NCBI RefSeq assembly: GCF_018080005.1
Contig: NZ_CP073015.1
Span: 1,302,001 to 1,366,000, forward strand
Reading direction: 5' to 3'
Length of the DNA stretch: 64,000 nt
From: Flavobacterium sp. CS20
GTDB taxonomy: Bacteria; Bacteroidota; Bacteroidia; Flavobacteriales; Flavobacteriaceae
This document shows, piece by piece, positions 18,266 to 27,681 of this stretch. The notes beneath the pieces were generated by a model. The model searched no databases and was not told where the DNA came from. It saw only the letters and a list, made by a program, of their open reading frames with translations. How positions within the stretch are numbered: position 1 is the first letter of the stretch; every line of letters starts with the position of its first letter. Position numbers and translations under genes: made by a program.

Positions 18266-18790
18266 TTAATTTTTAAATTTTTTCATTACATCTATATCAA
18301 ATGTATTCCAAAGTTCATCGGGACTCATACCTTCCCCTCTCAATACAACGTACCATCTATTATGGTAAACAAAAGCTATATCACATCTTTCACTATTTAT
18401 TCTGTAGTTGCTAATGGTTTTAATACCATTACGTTCTTTATTTTCGTGCTTGGTATCTTCATCGTCAAATTGCTTTATGTTGTAAGCCATCAAAAAGGTT
18501 TTTTGTAATCCATTGTGTTTTTCTGAACAGTCGATGATTTGTAGTTCAATTTTTCCGTCTCCGTATGTTCCATTTGCCATTTGGTTTTCGCTAAAAAACT
18601 TATCATCCAAGGGTAGTCCACCTATTGATTTTGGGAATGCTTCCTTAAATTCGGCTTTGGTATAAGGCGTTTTTTTAAAATCTTTTTGTACTACGTTTTG
18701 AGTATCTTGTTGCGATTCATCTTGTGCTTTTGTTTCATGTTTACAGGCTATAAAACAAAAAATAAATGCTATAGTAATGATTCTTTTCAT
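18266..18790 (-). CDS. PDELW-family lipoprotein C
   Basis: A 174-aa lipoprotein with lipobox FCFIAC (Cys16) and a Gln/Asp-rich linker. Family landmarks are TPYTKAEFKEAFPK, a short Gly-rich turn (NGTYGDGKIELQI), KERNGIKTISNY, FVYHNRWYVVL and the tail SPDELWNTFDIDVMKKF. It is clearly related to those at 16025-16567 and 16665-17252 but more diverged. Trp replaces Phe in the RWY segment. Its leader, aacaaataaattttaacag before the ATG, resembles part of the leaders of lipoprotein A and the 9856-10674 gene. The function is unknown. Confidence 0.8.
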   Translation of the reverse strand: MKRIITIAFIFCFIACKHETKAQDESQQDTQNVVQKDFKKTPYTKAEFKEAFPKSIGGLPLDDKFFSENQMANGTYGDGKIELQIIDCSEKHNGLQKTFLMAYNIKQFDDEDTKHENKERNGIKTISNYRINSERCDIAFVYHNRWYVVLRGEGMSPDELWNTFDIDVMKKFKN

Positions 18791-18865
18791 CTGTTAAAAT
18801 TTATTTGTTCACTATTTTTAAAATTTGCTAATTGACTTTTTATCTTTTAATTTTTATAAAGTATT

Positions 18866-19603
18866 CTATTTAACAACCACCCACTGAATATTGTCAGGAA
18901 TACGGTCTATCCTACTTATTTCGGTTTTAGAAGGTATTATTTTTCCGTTTGCATCGGTAAAAACTTCAGCAATGTTATATTTGATTATATTCCATCCTTT
19001 TTGCAATTCTAAATTTATGATGGTTTTATTATTATAAGTTTCACCAGTTGAAACAGACGTTTGCCATAAACACTCTGCTTTAGCCGATGCTGGTTCTTCC
19101 ACAAAAAACCATTGCAAATAATAGCCTTGAGCACTATTTTTTTCTCCATAAGAATACAACCAATTGGCTATTTCTGGATTGCTAACGGCATACATTACGG
19201 ATTCGTCCCATTCTGCATTTTTGGCTTTAACTTCAAGATCTGGCATTCCGGCAACCAATGCTCCACCATTTTCATATTCAACCATTAAACCCGAGCATTC
19301 AAAAGTTGTAGCCACTGTTTTAAATTCAATTTCCCAACCTTCTGGTGCTTTTGCTTTTGCGTTTTCAGCTTTTAGTTTGATAGTTTTCAGATAATTTTCA
19401 TCCAAAGGAATACTGAAATTACCCTCTTCATGAATAGTTCCAATTTCCATGGTCTCTTTTGAAATCATATCATAAAAAGCAATTAGCTTTTCTCCTCCTG
19501 TATAATTTGAAATGCTTCCTGAAATAGCCTTTTGTGCCTGGCACGTCATACTAAATAATACACTTATCGCTACTACTATGGTATGGTTTATTTGTGTTTT
19601 CAT
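18866..19603 (-). CDS. Secreted protein, paralogue of 8822-9751
   Basis: A 245-aa exported protein. The signal peptide ends in TCQAQ and no lipobox is used (a Cys lies at position 21 but without a clear lipobox spacing). The N-terminal strands run ISGSISNYTGGEKLIAFYD and IGTIHEEGNFSIPL. The C-terminal part, with MYAVSNPEIANWLYS, LQKGWNIIKYNI and a Pro-Asn-Trp end, aligns by eye with the secreted coiled-coil protein at 8822-9751. The two therefore share a domain, but this one lacks the coiled-coil insert. Its start abuts the stop of the upstream gene at 19604, which supports co-translation. The function is unknown. Confidence 0.75.
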   Translation of the reverse strand: MKTQINHTIVVAISVLFSMTCQAQKAISGSISNYTGGEKLIAFYDMISKETMEIGTIHEEGNFSIPLDENYLKTIKLKAENAKAKAPEGWEIEFKTVATTFECSGLMVEYENGGALVAGMPDLEVKAKNAEWDESVMYAVSNPEIANWLYSYGEKNSAQGYYLQWFFVEEPASAKAECLWQTSVSTGETYNNKTIINLELQKGWNIIKYNIAEVFTDANGKIIPSKTEISRIDRIPDNIQWVVVK

Positions 19604-20179
19604 TTAATATGTATTAAGTTTTTGCAAATCTTCTTTTTTAAAGTAAGTCCATAGCACATCGGGTTTTTCAACACCATCAAGGCTTAACCTGAATCGTTGG
19701 TTGTAAATAAATGAGATGCTATAACGATTAATGTTGTGTTGCAGAAAGGCGATGGTTTTGTATCCGTTGCGTTCTTTTCTAAAAATCTCAGTTCCTTCAG
19801 GACCTTTTGCCGTTGTTTTATACGCGTCTTCAAAATTTTTGAGAATCGCAGACCCCTTTCTATTTCCATCTTCCAAAGTGTAAGTCAAACTATGGTCGTA
19901 ATCATTTCCTTTGATATACATCCCAAAGGCAATACCGTTTGTTTTTAGTAAATTATCCTCTATGTTAATCAATTTATAATCCCCGATTTGTTTTGGAAAG
20001 AAGTTGCCCGCTTGTTCTTTGGTAAGCGTTTCTTTTTTTTGATTGTTAGCCGTTTGCTTGGGCAATTCAACCTGATGCGATTGGTTTGAATCCTTATGTT
20101 CTTGTTTTGTCTCATCTTTACACGATGAAAGACACAACAAGAGACTGAATAGGAATAGAATAGTTTTTTTTATTTTCAT
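19604..20179 (-). CDS. PDELW-family lipoprotein D, diverged
   Basis: A 191-aa lipoprotein. The signal peptide ends in LCLSSC (Cys20), followed by a His/Gln/Lys-rich linker. It is the most diverged of four family members: ETLTKEQAGNFFPKQIGD, RKERNGYKTIAFLQ and FIYNQRFRLSL are kept, while the tail reads KPDVLWTYFKKEDLQKL in place of PDELWxxFDI. The order and spacing of landmarks match the other three, so homology is probable, though a profile search would be needed to prove it. It directly precedes the secreted protein at 18866-19603. Confidence 0.75.
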   Translation of the reverse strand: MKIKKTILFLFSLLLCLSSCKDETKQEHKDSNQSHQVELPKQTANNQKKETLTKEQAGNFFPKQIGDYKLINIEDNLLKTNGIAFGMYIKGNDYDHSLTYTLEDGNRKGSAILKNFEDAYKTTAKGPEGTEIFRKERNGYKTIAFLQHNINRYSISFIYNQRFRLSLDGVEKPDVLWTYFKKEDLQKLNTY

Positions 20180-20221
20180 TTGTTCAATTATAATGGTCTC
20201 ATTCTTTAAAAAAATTAAATC

Positions 20222-20903
20222 TTAAGTAACAGATAAAATATCCCACTTTCCTTCAACCCAGGATTGAATTGCAGCTATATGTAATTTAACTTTTTGCTCC
20301 ACTTTTGTTGGTGTTTCTATGTTTTTTGAAGCACAGTATTTTTCTATAATTGGATCCGGATCCAAAACCCAATCGGTGTAGCCAATCGCTTTTTTAGTGC
20401 CTTTAAAAGGCACCGCTTCATCCTTTTTACAGGATTCATCGTTCAATGCTGTGATAGCCATTTGTTGAATTAGTTTTAAATAACTTTTTTCAGCTTTTAA
20501 AAATGAACTTACTTTTTGTGTTTTTAAGTAATCTCTAACCTTTGATGCACCACCATACACACCTTTTGACTTTGGATGTGGTTCAAGTTCTGTAAAGCGC
20601 TCATTGCCATTGTCCATGCGCAGTCTTCCCAAAGGGCATAACCGACAAACCAGTACTACTGTCTTTATGAACAGTACAACCTTCTTTTCCTAAAAACTGG
20701 CAGGCGCCAGAAACCTTGTTTTGCTTTAAAAACTGACCATCAAGATGTTTTTTCCTGAATTGGGTTGTTGAAATTCCCAAACAACTCGATAAGCGTAACA
20801 ATTCATAAGGATTGATTTGAATCAATTTGTTGTGACAACAGTTGTTACAGGCATAGCACTGATAGGAAAAAGCAGATTCACGGGTTCTGGTAATTGGATT
20901 CAT
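20222..20903 (-). pseudogene. YkgJ-type Cys-cluster protein, frameshifted
   Basis: A protein of the YkgJ (zinc or iron chelating, CxxCxxCC) family, broken between two frames. The N-terminal part, from the ATG at 20903, has YQCYACNNCC followed by INPYELLRLSSCLGIST, then GACQFLGKEGCTVHKD. The expected continuation, VLVCRLCPLGRLRMDNGNER, is found in the next frame and runs on to 20222. A single extra base near 20665-20675 explains the break. Read in one frame the protein is cut after about 100 residues and loses the conserved VCRLCPLG cluster. The whole would be about 226 aa. The role of the family is not certain; the Cys cluster suggests metal binding. Confidence 0.8.
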
Positions 20904-20913
20904 AAGCAAACTT

Positions 20914-21273
20914 TTATTCGACTTTTTGAGCCATTTCTGAAAGTTGTTTCATAAAATTTCTGTCTGTAATGCTCGTTTCTATAGTTTTCCAGTTGCGTTG
21001 GTCAAAACTAGCTTCCATTTTTATGGTGAGCGATTCCATTTTACCACTTTTCAATTTTTCCAAATTATTCTCTGAAAATGAATACATATTATCTTTAAGT
21101 GGAATGCCACCGACATACTTAATTTTTGCAAACAATTTACCATTGCCCTGCCCAGTTGCCACAGGAAACCCAAAGGCACTGTTCAGCGTTAAAGTCGCCA
21201 CTGCCATTGACACGTCGACCAAAAAGTCTCGTCTATTTGGTTTTCCATTTTTTGATTTCTTTTTTGTTTCCAT
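20914..21273 (-). CDS. Small Tat-signal secreted protein
   Basis: A 119-aa protein whose N terminus, KPNRRDFLVDVSMAVATL, is a twin-arginine signal with the motif NRRDFL at residues 12-17. The mature part of about 80 residues begins near TGQGNGKLFAKIKYVGG and ends in a helical segment. There are no cysteines, so no lipid anchor. No family was recognised. It is the second Tat-signal protein of the block, with the 1019-aa lipoprotein. Tat signals are uncommon and usually mark proteins folded or loaded with a cofactor before export, so the pair is notable next to a Cys-cluster gene. It lies 10 bases upstream of the YkgJ-type gene. Confidence 0.7.
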   Translation of the reverse strand: METKKKSKNGKPNRRDFLVDVSMAVATLTLNSAFGFPVATGQGNGKLFAKIKYVGGIPLKDNMYSFSENNLEKLKSGKMESLTIKMEASFDQRNWKTIETSITDRNFMKQLSEMAQKVE

Positions 21274-21291
21274 TTTTTATTTGAATTAATT

Positions 21292-21786
21292 TTACTGAAC
21301 AGAAAATTTAATGGTAGCGGGTGCAATTCCTGATTTTACAGATTGTTTTGGTGACGGCACCGTCTCTAAAATAATTTCATAGTTCCCTTTCGGTAAAAAA
21401 CCTTCGGTAGAAGTATCTTGTGTACTTAATTTTTCTAAAGCAGGGATAAAATCAAAGCCCTCTGCAGGCACAAACATATCGCCTGGTAACCATGGCCATC
21501 CACCTCTTGTTGTTTGAGAAATTGTTTTACCATTATATTTTACGGTGGTTTTCATATCAAACAGAACAATATTTCTGTCGTTAATACCATCGGCTCTAAA
21601 ATTAAACTTGATGCTGTAGGAGCCTTGTTTAAAAGCTTTGAATAAATCTACAGTCGCCAACTCTTTAAAACTAGTGGTTCTGGAAAAGCCTTCTACACCT
21701 AATCTGCCCTCAAGGCTTTGAGAAAAGGAAAGTGTTGTACTTAGCATTGCACCAATAAGGAATACTTTAATTGTTTGTGTTTTCAT
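21292..21786 (-). CDS. Secreted protein of unknown function
   Basis: A 164-aa exported protein. The signal peptide (about 1-22) ends in LSFSQS. The mature part is beta-rich with GSYSIKFNFRADGINDRN, a Trp-rich turn GGWPWLPGD (residues about 98-106) and KGNYEIILETVPSP near the C terminus. It contains no cysteines. It may be a beta-sandwich binding protein, but no family was recognised. It lies 18 bases upstream of the Tat-signal gene and 84 downstream of the DUF4412 gene, on the same strand. Confidence 0.65.
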   Translation of the reverse strand: MKTQTIKVFLIGAMLSTTLSFSQSLEGRLGVEGFSRTTSFKELATVDLFKAFKQGSYSIKFNFRADGINDRNIVLFDMKTTVKYNGKTISQTTRGGWPWLPGDMFVPAEGFDFIPALEKLSTQDTSTEGFLPKGNYEIILETVPSPKQSVKSGIAPATIKFSVQ

Positions 21787-21870
21787 GATTTTTGTTTTTT
21801 TGGTTTACTATTTTATAATTCATAAATGATTTAAACAATTACTTTTGTTTGGGATCAATTTTTTTTTTAA

Positions 21871-22686
21871 TTACATAAACTTATAATCTGACTTTTTAAT
21901 GGTTTTTGACACTTCTTCTAAACCAATACATTCCATCGTCATATTTTCCTTTTTCTTTTTTAAGCCTTTCATGTCCATATAAATCATGAGTAGTTTTTCA
22001 TCTTTATCAAAATAGTCATTTACTTGCCTAGGAATTTTGGTTTGCTGGTTTTTGTAGATATCGTCAAAGCTCACTTCGGTATCATTGGTAAAATACATAT
22101 CCATTTCAAAGTCTTTATTAGTAGCTTTAACACCTTTGCAATGGTAACCATTGATGGTTTTATCTGGAAGTGATGTAAATACGAATTCTTTAGACTGGTC
22201 TTTTGTTTCTTCCAAATCCAAATCATCTGGCATTTGTGTTACCATACCAACATTATTCCCTTGGGATTGCATAAACATAACGATTACCTTATTGCCGTTA
22301 TCCATGATGGTAAACATGTTTTCCATGGTGGCTGACGTAAAACCAAAATAGGGTGCATCGGGTTTTAAATAGTAATCAAAGACTATTTCACCTTCTTTTT
22401 TTGTGCTCATTTTTAAAGAATATTTCCAAGTGAAATCATACGAGTTTGCAACCAATCCAGGATTTGCTTTTTCTTTGCGACCGGAGTTAGCAAAAGGATT
22501 TATGTCAAAAGCTTTATCCATGGTTTTAGCGGTTTTTTTGGCAGCTTTGTCAGCTGTCTTATCAACAACAACATCTTCTACTGTTTGTTCTACACGGTTT
22601 TTTAGTTTTTTTAGGAATTGAGCTTCAACTGTTTGGGTTAGGAGAAGATAAAGTGTTAATGTGACAAATAAATGAGTTGTTTTCAT
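21871..22686 (-). CDS. DUF4412 secreted protein
   Basis: A 271-aa exported protein of the DUF4412 type. The signal peptide ends in TVEAQ. A Lys/Ala/Asp-rich helical stretch (residues about 25-62) carries KTADKAAKKTAKTMDKAF. A beta-rich domain follows with DYYLKPDAPYFGF, NGNKVIVMFM, INGYHCKGVKATN and YMDMKGLKKKK. The turn INGYxCKG is characteristic of DUF4412 proteins. The function of the family is unknown. It is the first gene of the block after the HTCS gene and lies 148 bases downstream of it, so it may start the leftward unit. Confidence 0.75.
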   Translation of the reverse strand: MKTTHLFVTLTLYLLLTQTVEAQFLKKLKNRVEQTVEDVVVDKTADKAAKKTAKTMDKAFDINPFANSGRKEKANPGLVANSYDFTWKYSLKMSTKKEGEIVFDYYLKPDAPYFGFTSATMENMFTIMDNGNKVIVMFMQSQGNNVGMVTQMPDDLDLEETKDQSKEFVFTSLPDKTINGYHCKGVKATNKDFEMDMYFTNDTEVSFDDIYKNQQTKIPRQVNDYFDKDEKLLMIYMDMKGLKKKKENMTMECIGLEEVSKTIKKSDYKFM

Positions 22687-22833
22687 ATCAAATGTTTTTT
22701 ACTTTAAGCTATTTAAATTGCATTATGCAAAGCTTAAGCAAAACTATATTTGATACTTAGAAGTTTGTACAAGATATGTAACAAAATATGAAACCATTGT
22801 AACATTATGCAAAAAAGCGAAGAAAAATGCTAC

Positions 22834-25800
22834 TTATTTAATGTACTCCAATGGCGTTTGCCCATACATTTCCTTAAAACATTTTATAAAATAAGACGGT
22901 GTATTAAACCCTACCATATAGGCAACTTCATTTACAGTATAGTTTGATGATTTTAAAATTTGAATAGCTTGTTTTAATCTTTGAGACCGAATAAAAGCAG
23001 TGGTGTTCAGTCCTGTAAAAGCCAACAGTTTTCTGTGCAATTGCATTCTGCTCATGCCTACCTGTTTACTGAAAAATTCGGCATTAAAATCGGGGTTTGA
23101 CACATATTGGTCTAATATATTTTGAACTTTTTTTAAGAACATCTCATCTGCAGGTGTTGTTGCCATATCTTTAGGCTTAAAAACAATATCCTTTTTATAA
23201 CGTTCACGAAGCTTTCTTCTACCTTCAATAATATTATTGACCTTGATTTGGAGCGTTTTTGGATTAAAAGGCTTGGTTATATAATCATCTGCTCCTGTAT
23301 TTAATCCTTCTATTTCATTTATATCACCTGTTTTTCCTGTAAGAAGAATAATGGGGATGTGAGATGTTTTTTCGTCATGTTTTAAAATTTCGCAAAGTTC
23401 TAAACCATTTTTTAAAGGCATCATAACATCTGAAACGATAATATCCGGAATGGTTTTAAAAGCCTTTTCTATTCCTTCTATCCCATTTTTAGCTTCAATA
23501 ACTTTAAAATCATCAATTAACAATGATTTAACAAACTGTCTGATGTCTTGATTGTTATCAACAACCAAGGCTATTGGTTTTGAACTATTTTGCGGTAAAT
23601 TATTTGTTGGCAGTGTAATATCATCATTTTTAAGGTTCGCAAGATCTATTTCATCCGGTAAAAAAGATTCTTTTGAAATGGGCAATTTAATGACAAACTT
23701 GATTTTTTGATGGTCTGCATAAGATGCCTCTATCGTTCCATGGGATAAATTAGTAAGTTCCTTAACCAGAGAAAGACCAATACCAGAGCCTTCTGAGTTT
23801 TCATTTATTTGATAAAAACGATTGAATATTTTAGAAATTTCTTTTTCTATAATGGCATCTATATCATTTATAAAAACCATCTTAACCTCTTTTTTGTAAA
23901 CATGCTCTACATTAAAAGAAATGACACCGCCTTTGGACGTGTATTTTATGGCATTGGAAAATAAATTATTTACAAGTCGTTCCACAACATCCGAATCGAA
24001 CCACGCATTTTTAATTTCCGGCACATGGACCGATAGTTTTAAATTGTTTTGTTCTGCTAAAAACTGAAACGATTGGGAAATAACCTTTAAATATAAACCC
24101 AAATCATTTTGTTTGACTTTTAATCTCATTGCTCCAGATTCCAACTTTGACAGCTCCAATAACTGATCGACTAAACTTAAAAGTTGTGTGGTGTTGTGCT
24201 CTACTAATTTCAGGTCCTTTTTTGAATCTGACTGTAAATTATTATTTAACAATTGTTTTTTAATTGGTGCAGAGATTAATGTTAAAGGTGTTCTAAATTC
24301 GTGAGCTATATTGGTATATAGTTTTGTTTTATACTCATCTAAGCGCTTTAATCTTTCTGACTTTTCTCTTTCTTCTTTTAAGTTGAGTGTCATTTCCCAT
24401 CGCCATTTAAAATAATAATAGGCTAGCAATAAGGAACATATAATTAAAACAGCATAGACAGAAAGCATCCAATTATTTAAATACCATGGTTTATTGATTA
24501 TAAAATAAAAACTAGCAGGCTTTTCATTCCAAAGACCATCATAATTACTGGATTTAACCAAAAACGTGTAATTGCCTGGTGATAGATTGGTGTATCGCAC
24601 TCGTTTTACACCATTGGACAGAATCCAATTTTCATCATGATTTTCCAGTTTATACAAATAATTGTTTTTTTTAGGTAATGAAAACTGTAAACTAGAAAAT
24701 GTAAAAGACACGGTATTCTCATTATACTGCAATTGTATGCTATCAACCATTTGAAGTTGATGGTTAAAAACCTCAAATCCTGTAATGACCGTTTTGGGTA
24801 TTACATCGCTTTTTTTTTATTAAAGAAGGGTTAAACCAATAATAGCCTTCTAGTCCACCAAAATATAAATCATTGTTAGCAGATTTATAATAGGCTACTG
24901 TATTGAACTCTGTAGCCAGGCCATCATAATTATCATAATTTACAATTTGAGGCTTAACATCAAGGGTTGGTGCCGGCTTAAACATGGTAATCCCTCTATT
25001 GGAGCTTAGCCATAAATTGTTTTCGGAATCTGGCAAGATACCGTAAATAACATTGTTTGGTAAACCATCATTAACGGTGTAATTATAAAATGCTTTGTTT
25101 TTTAAATCATATACACATAATCCTTTACCATTGGTGCCAACCCACAAAAGCCCCTTTTTATCATAATAAAGTGATTTAACTTTTTTTGCCACATCTTCTC
25201 CGTGTAAATTAAAATCCTTCTTAAAATCAATGAACGTTTTTGTTTTAGTATCTAATAAAAGAACCCCATTATCCTCTGTGCCAACCCAAAGCTTATCCGC
25301 TTCTCCCTGAATGGTTACCCTTATATTATTGCTTATTAATCCGTTTGATTTATTGAACTGTTTTAAAACGCCTTTATGCTTGTTAAATAAAATTAACCCA
25401 TGGTCTCTAGTTGATAACCAGATATTGTTGGATTCATCTTTAAAAATATCCCAAATGGTCTCAACGTTTAATTTGACTGGGGTATTATTGTTGTAATGTG
25501 ATATTTTCCCGTTGGTATGCATTATGTTTAAGCCTCCTCCTTGGGTTCCTATCCATAATTCATTATCGTCATCTATAAATAAACTAACAACTCTATTAGA
25601 ACTTAAGCCTCCTTTGGTTTCAACATAAGTTTTCCATGTATGTGTTTTAGGAGTGTATCTTGAAAGGCCTTTACCGCTCGTGCCAATCCAAACATTATTG
25701 TTTTTATCTATTTGTATCGCTCTAACCAGATCTATACTTATTTCTTCAGGCGTTTGATAATTATTGATGACATTGAACTTTTCAAGGTATTCATCATAAA

Positions 25801-26779
25801 AACTCACACCGGCTCCATCTGTTCCAAACCAGAGTGTTCCTGTATAATCCTCAAAAATACAGAGGATATCGTTATAATGAATTGCTCTTGGATTATGCTT
25901 CTTTGTTTCAAAATGATTTATTTCAGAAGTATTTAAGTCAATTTTATAAAGACCACGACCATAGGTGCCAATCCATAATCTGTTTTTTTTATCTAAGTGC
26001 ATAGATAAGACATATAAATCGTTTGGTAAAGTGGAGAGATTCAAGTAAAACGCCTTTACGCTTTTAAAAGTGGATGATTCCGGATGTTTGATCCACATCC
26101 CATTGCCATACGAACCTAACCAAACAGTTCCTAAATCATCAAATAAAAGATTGCTGTAATTTACATTTGATTGATTATTGCTGTCCGGAAAATAAGTGTC
26201 TATGGTATCGTTTTCATTGTTTACACACATAACCTTTCCTTGACCCACTAACCAAATGCTTCCTTTTTTATCTTCTGAAATTGCGAATATTGTACCTATG
26301 CTATCTTTAGGAACAACCAAGGTTACATCTTTTGTTGTAACATCTTTTTTAAACAAACCTGACGCATACGTGCCAAACCAGTAATTGCGTTTACTGTCTT
26401 GGTACAATACACTTACATCTTGTATGTTTGAAAACGGAATAAAACTATTGGTCGCCTTATCGTAAATACGTGGCTTATTGGAAGCAGGTATGGTAATTAT
26501 GTTGCCCTCACGGTCTACATAAACCTTGCCCAAATGACTGTATGTTGGTTTGGTGACATCTAAAAAAGACTGACTATATATTTCAAATTTATTGCCATCA
26601 TACTTATTTAGTCCATCTTGGGTAGCAATCCATAAATAACCCGTACTGTCTTGCGCTACCGATACAACGCTATTTTGAGAAAGACCGTCGTTAACGGATA
26701 GTTGTCTAAAAGACACTTGAGATTGCCCAAACGTTTCAATAGCACATAAAACAGGTATAATAAAACAGATTATTTTCAT
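22834..26779 (-). pseudogene. Hybrid two-component sensor/regulator (HTCS), frameshifted
   Basis: An HTCS of about 1310 residues in two frames: 26779-24773 and the frame ending at 22834. It has a signal peptide (FGQS), a long two-component regulator propeller made of repeats such as GYLWIATQDGLNKYD and LWIGTYGRGLYKI, a Y_Y_Y domain (GNYTFLVKSSNYDG), one membrane segment, and HisKA with phospho-His in NIAHEFRTPLT. HATPase_c follows with N box NLFSNAIKYT and G2 box GSGIGLSLV. The receiver has phospho-Asp in VSDVMMP, and an AraC-type HTH ends the protein. The G1 box is unusual (NDIDAIIEKE, no DxGxG). The break is at a run of nine T (plus strand, 24810-24818); eight would restore LIKKSDVIPKTVITGF. 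It may control the downstream block. Confidence 0.88.
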
Positions 26780-27128
26780 AATAAAAATTACACTTTTTTA
26801 ATCGTTTTTTTTAATAACTGCTGTTAAAAATACACTTTATAAGAAAAAAAAATAGTATTGCTATATTATAAAATTCTTCAATAACTTGTATGATTATCAT
26901 AGAAAAGAATTGTTTAAATAAACTACCTCAAATTATTTAGAACATTTTTGGTTGATTATTAATTGAATTAAGATCATTACATAAAAATAGCAACCTTTCA
27001 CTTTTTCTTTAATTTCAGTTTACTTTTGTCTTTTAAGCTAAAGATTTTAATTATTCACGTCATTTTAATCTTTATTTTAGTGATTTTTACTTTCATTTCT
27101 TTTAAATTTGAGTATTGGATGTAATTAT
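26780..27128. other. Intergenic, no gene seen
   Basis: About 350 AT-rich bases between the HTCS start and the transposase remnant. No convincing gene, terminator or operator was seen. Any promoter of the HTCS gene would lie in the first 150 bases, but no clear TAnnTTTG box was found there. Confidence 0.4.
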
Positions 27129-27520
27129 CTATGGGGTTCTGAATAAATTGTAAGAGATGATCTCCAAAAAGTTTTGAATATACATCTTTGCAATCCTTTT
27201 ATACCTTAACACTCAACCTAAGAACCATTTTTAATTCCTTCAAAAGTGTGATCTACATTAAATATTGTCTTGCCTACACATTTATTGAACTTTTTCTCCC
27301 AGTGGGTTAGGGACGTATTTTTCTTTCTCTTTTAAGGATATAAATTTTTAGTCACTTTTATTATTATTTTATCTGAATGATACCATTTTTCGGCTTATAA
27401 AGGAATGTTTTTTGGTTAGTCAATTGGCTTGATTACTTCTTCTAAATTAATTAATTTTGTTGATGCTATCTATGGTGGTTACTACAGCCTTGTTCGTCGG
27501 TCTCACTACTATTTGTAGCT
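27129..27520 (-). mobile_element. Decayed DDE transposase remnant (IS5/IS1182-like)
   Basis: Leftward fragments in different frames resemble the C-terminal part of a DDE transposase. Ending at the TAG at 27129, one frame reads RYKRIAKMYIQNFLEIISYN followed by LFRTP, close to the RYKGLAKxHTQxxLExxxYNLxRxP end of DDE_Tnp_1-type IS5/IS1182 transposases. A preceding frame gives NVDHTFEGIKNGS, like the VExTFGxIK motif. Upstream, near 27480-27520, IVVRPTNKAVVTTIDSINKI is visible in another frame. Stops and frameshifts are numerous, so it is not functional. It lies between the accessory block and the TRIC gene and may mark an old insertion boundary. The 5' limit is approximate, and the family assignment is from motif memory only. 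Confidence 0.5.
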
Positions 27521-27635
27521 TTATCTATATTTAATCCACAAAAATAATAAAAAGAAATACTATATTTGTTGTACCAAATTGAATGAATAATGTCATTAAT
27601 ATAATGATAAAACAAGCCTGCGACAGGCGGATATT

Positions 27636-27674
27636 AGAAGGATTTCATATATACGTGAGACATTTAAAATAACA
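27636..27674. repeat. Member of a dispersed palindromic repeat family
   Basis: The sequence gaaggatttcatatatacgt then gagacatttaaaataaca resembles 60127-60162 (aaggattccgcatatgtgga then agacatttaaaataaca). The conserved core gacatttaaaataaca is exact. The same core is found in reverse orientation near 57842. Upstream is cctgcgacaggcgg, a short palindrome. Confidence 0.55.
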
Positions 27675-27681
27675 ATCTGCC

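Noticed and set aside
22834..26779. Two separate proteins, a propeller protein and a membrane kinase
   Set aside because: The upstream frame ends inside the domain boundary, and the sequence between the frames encodes KSDVIPKTVITGF, the usual start of the Y_Y_Y part. One HTCS with a frameshift explains it better.
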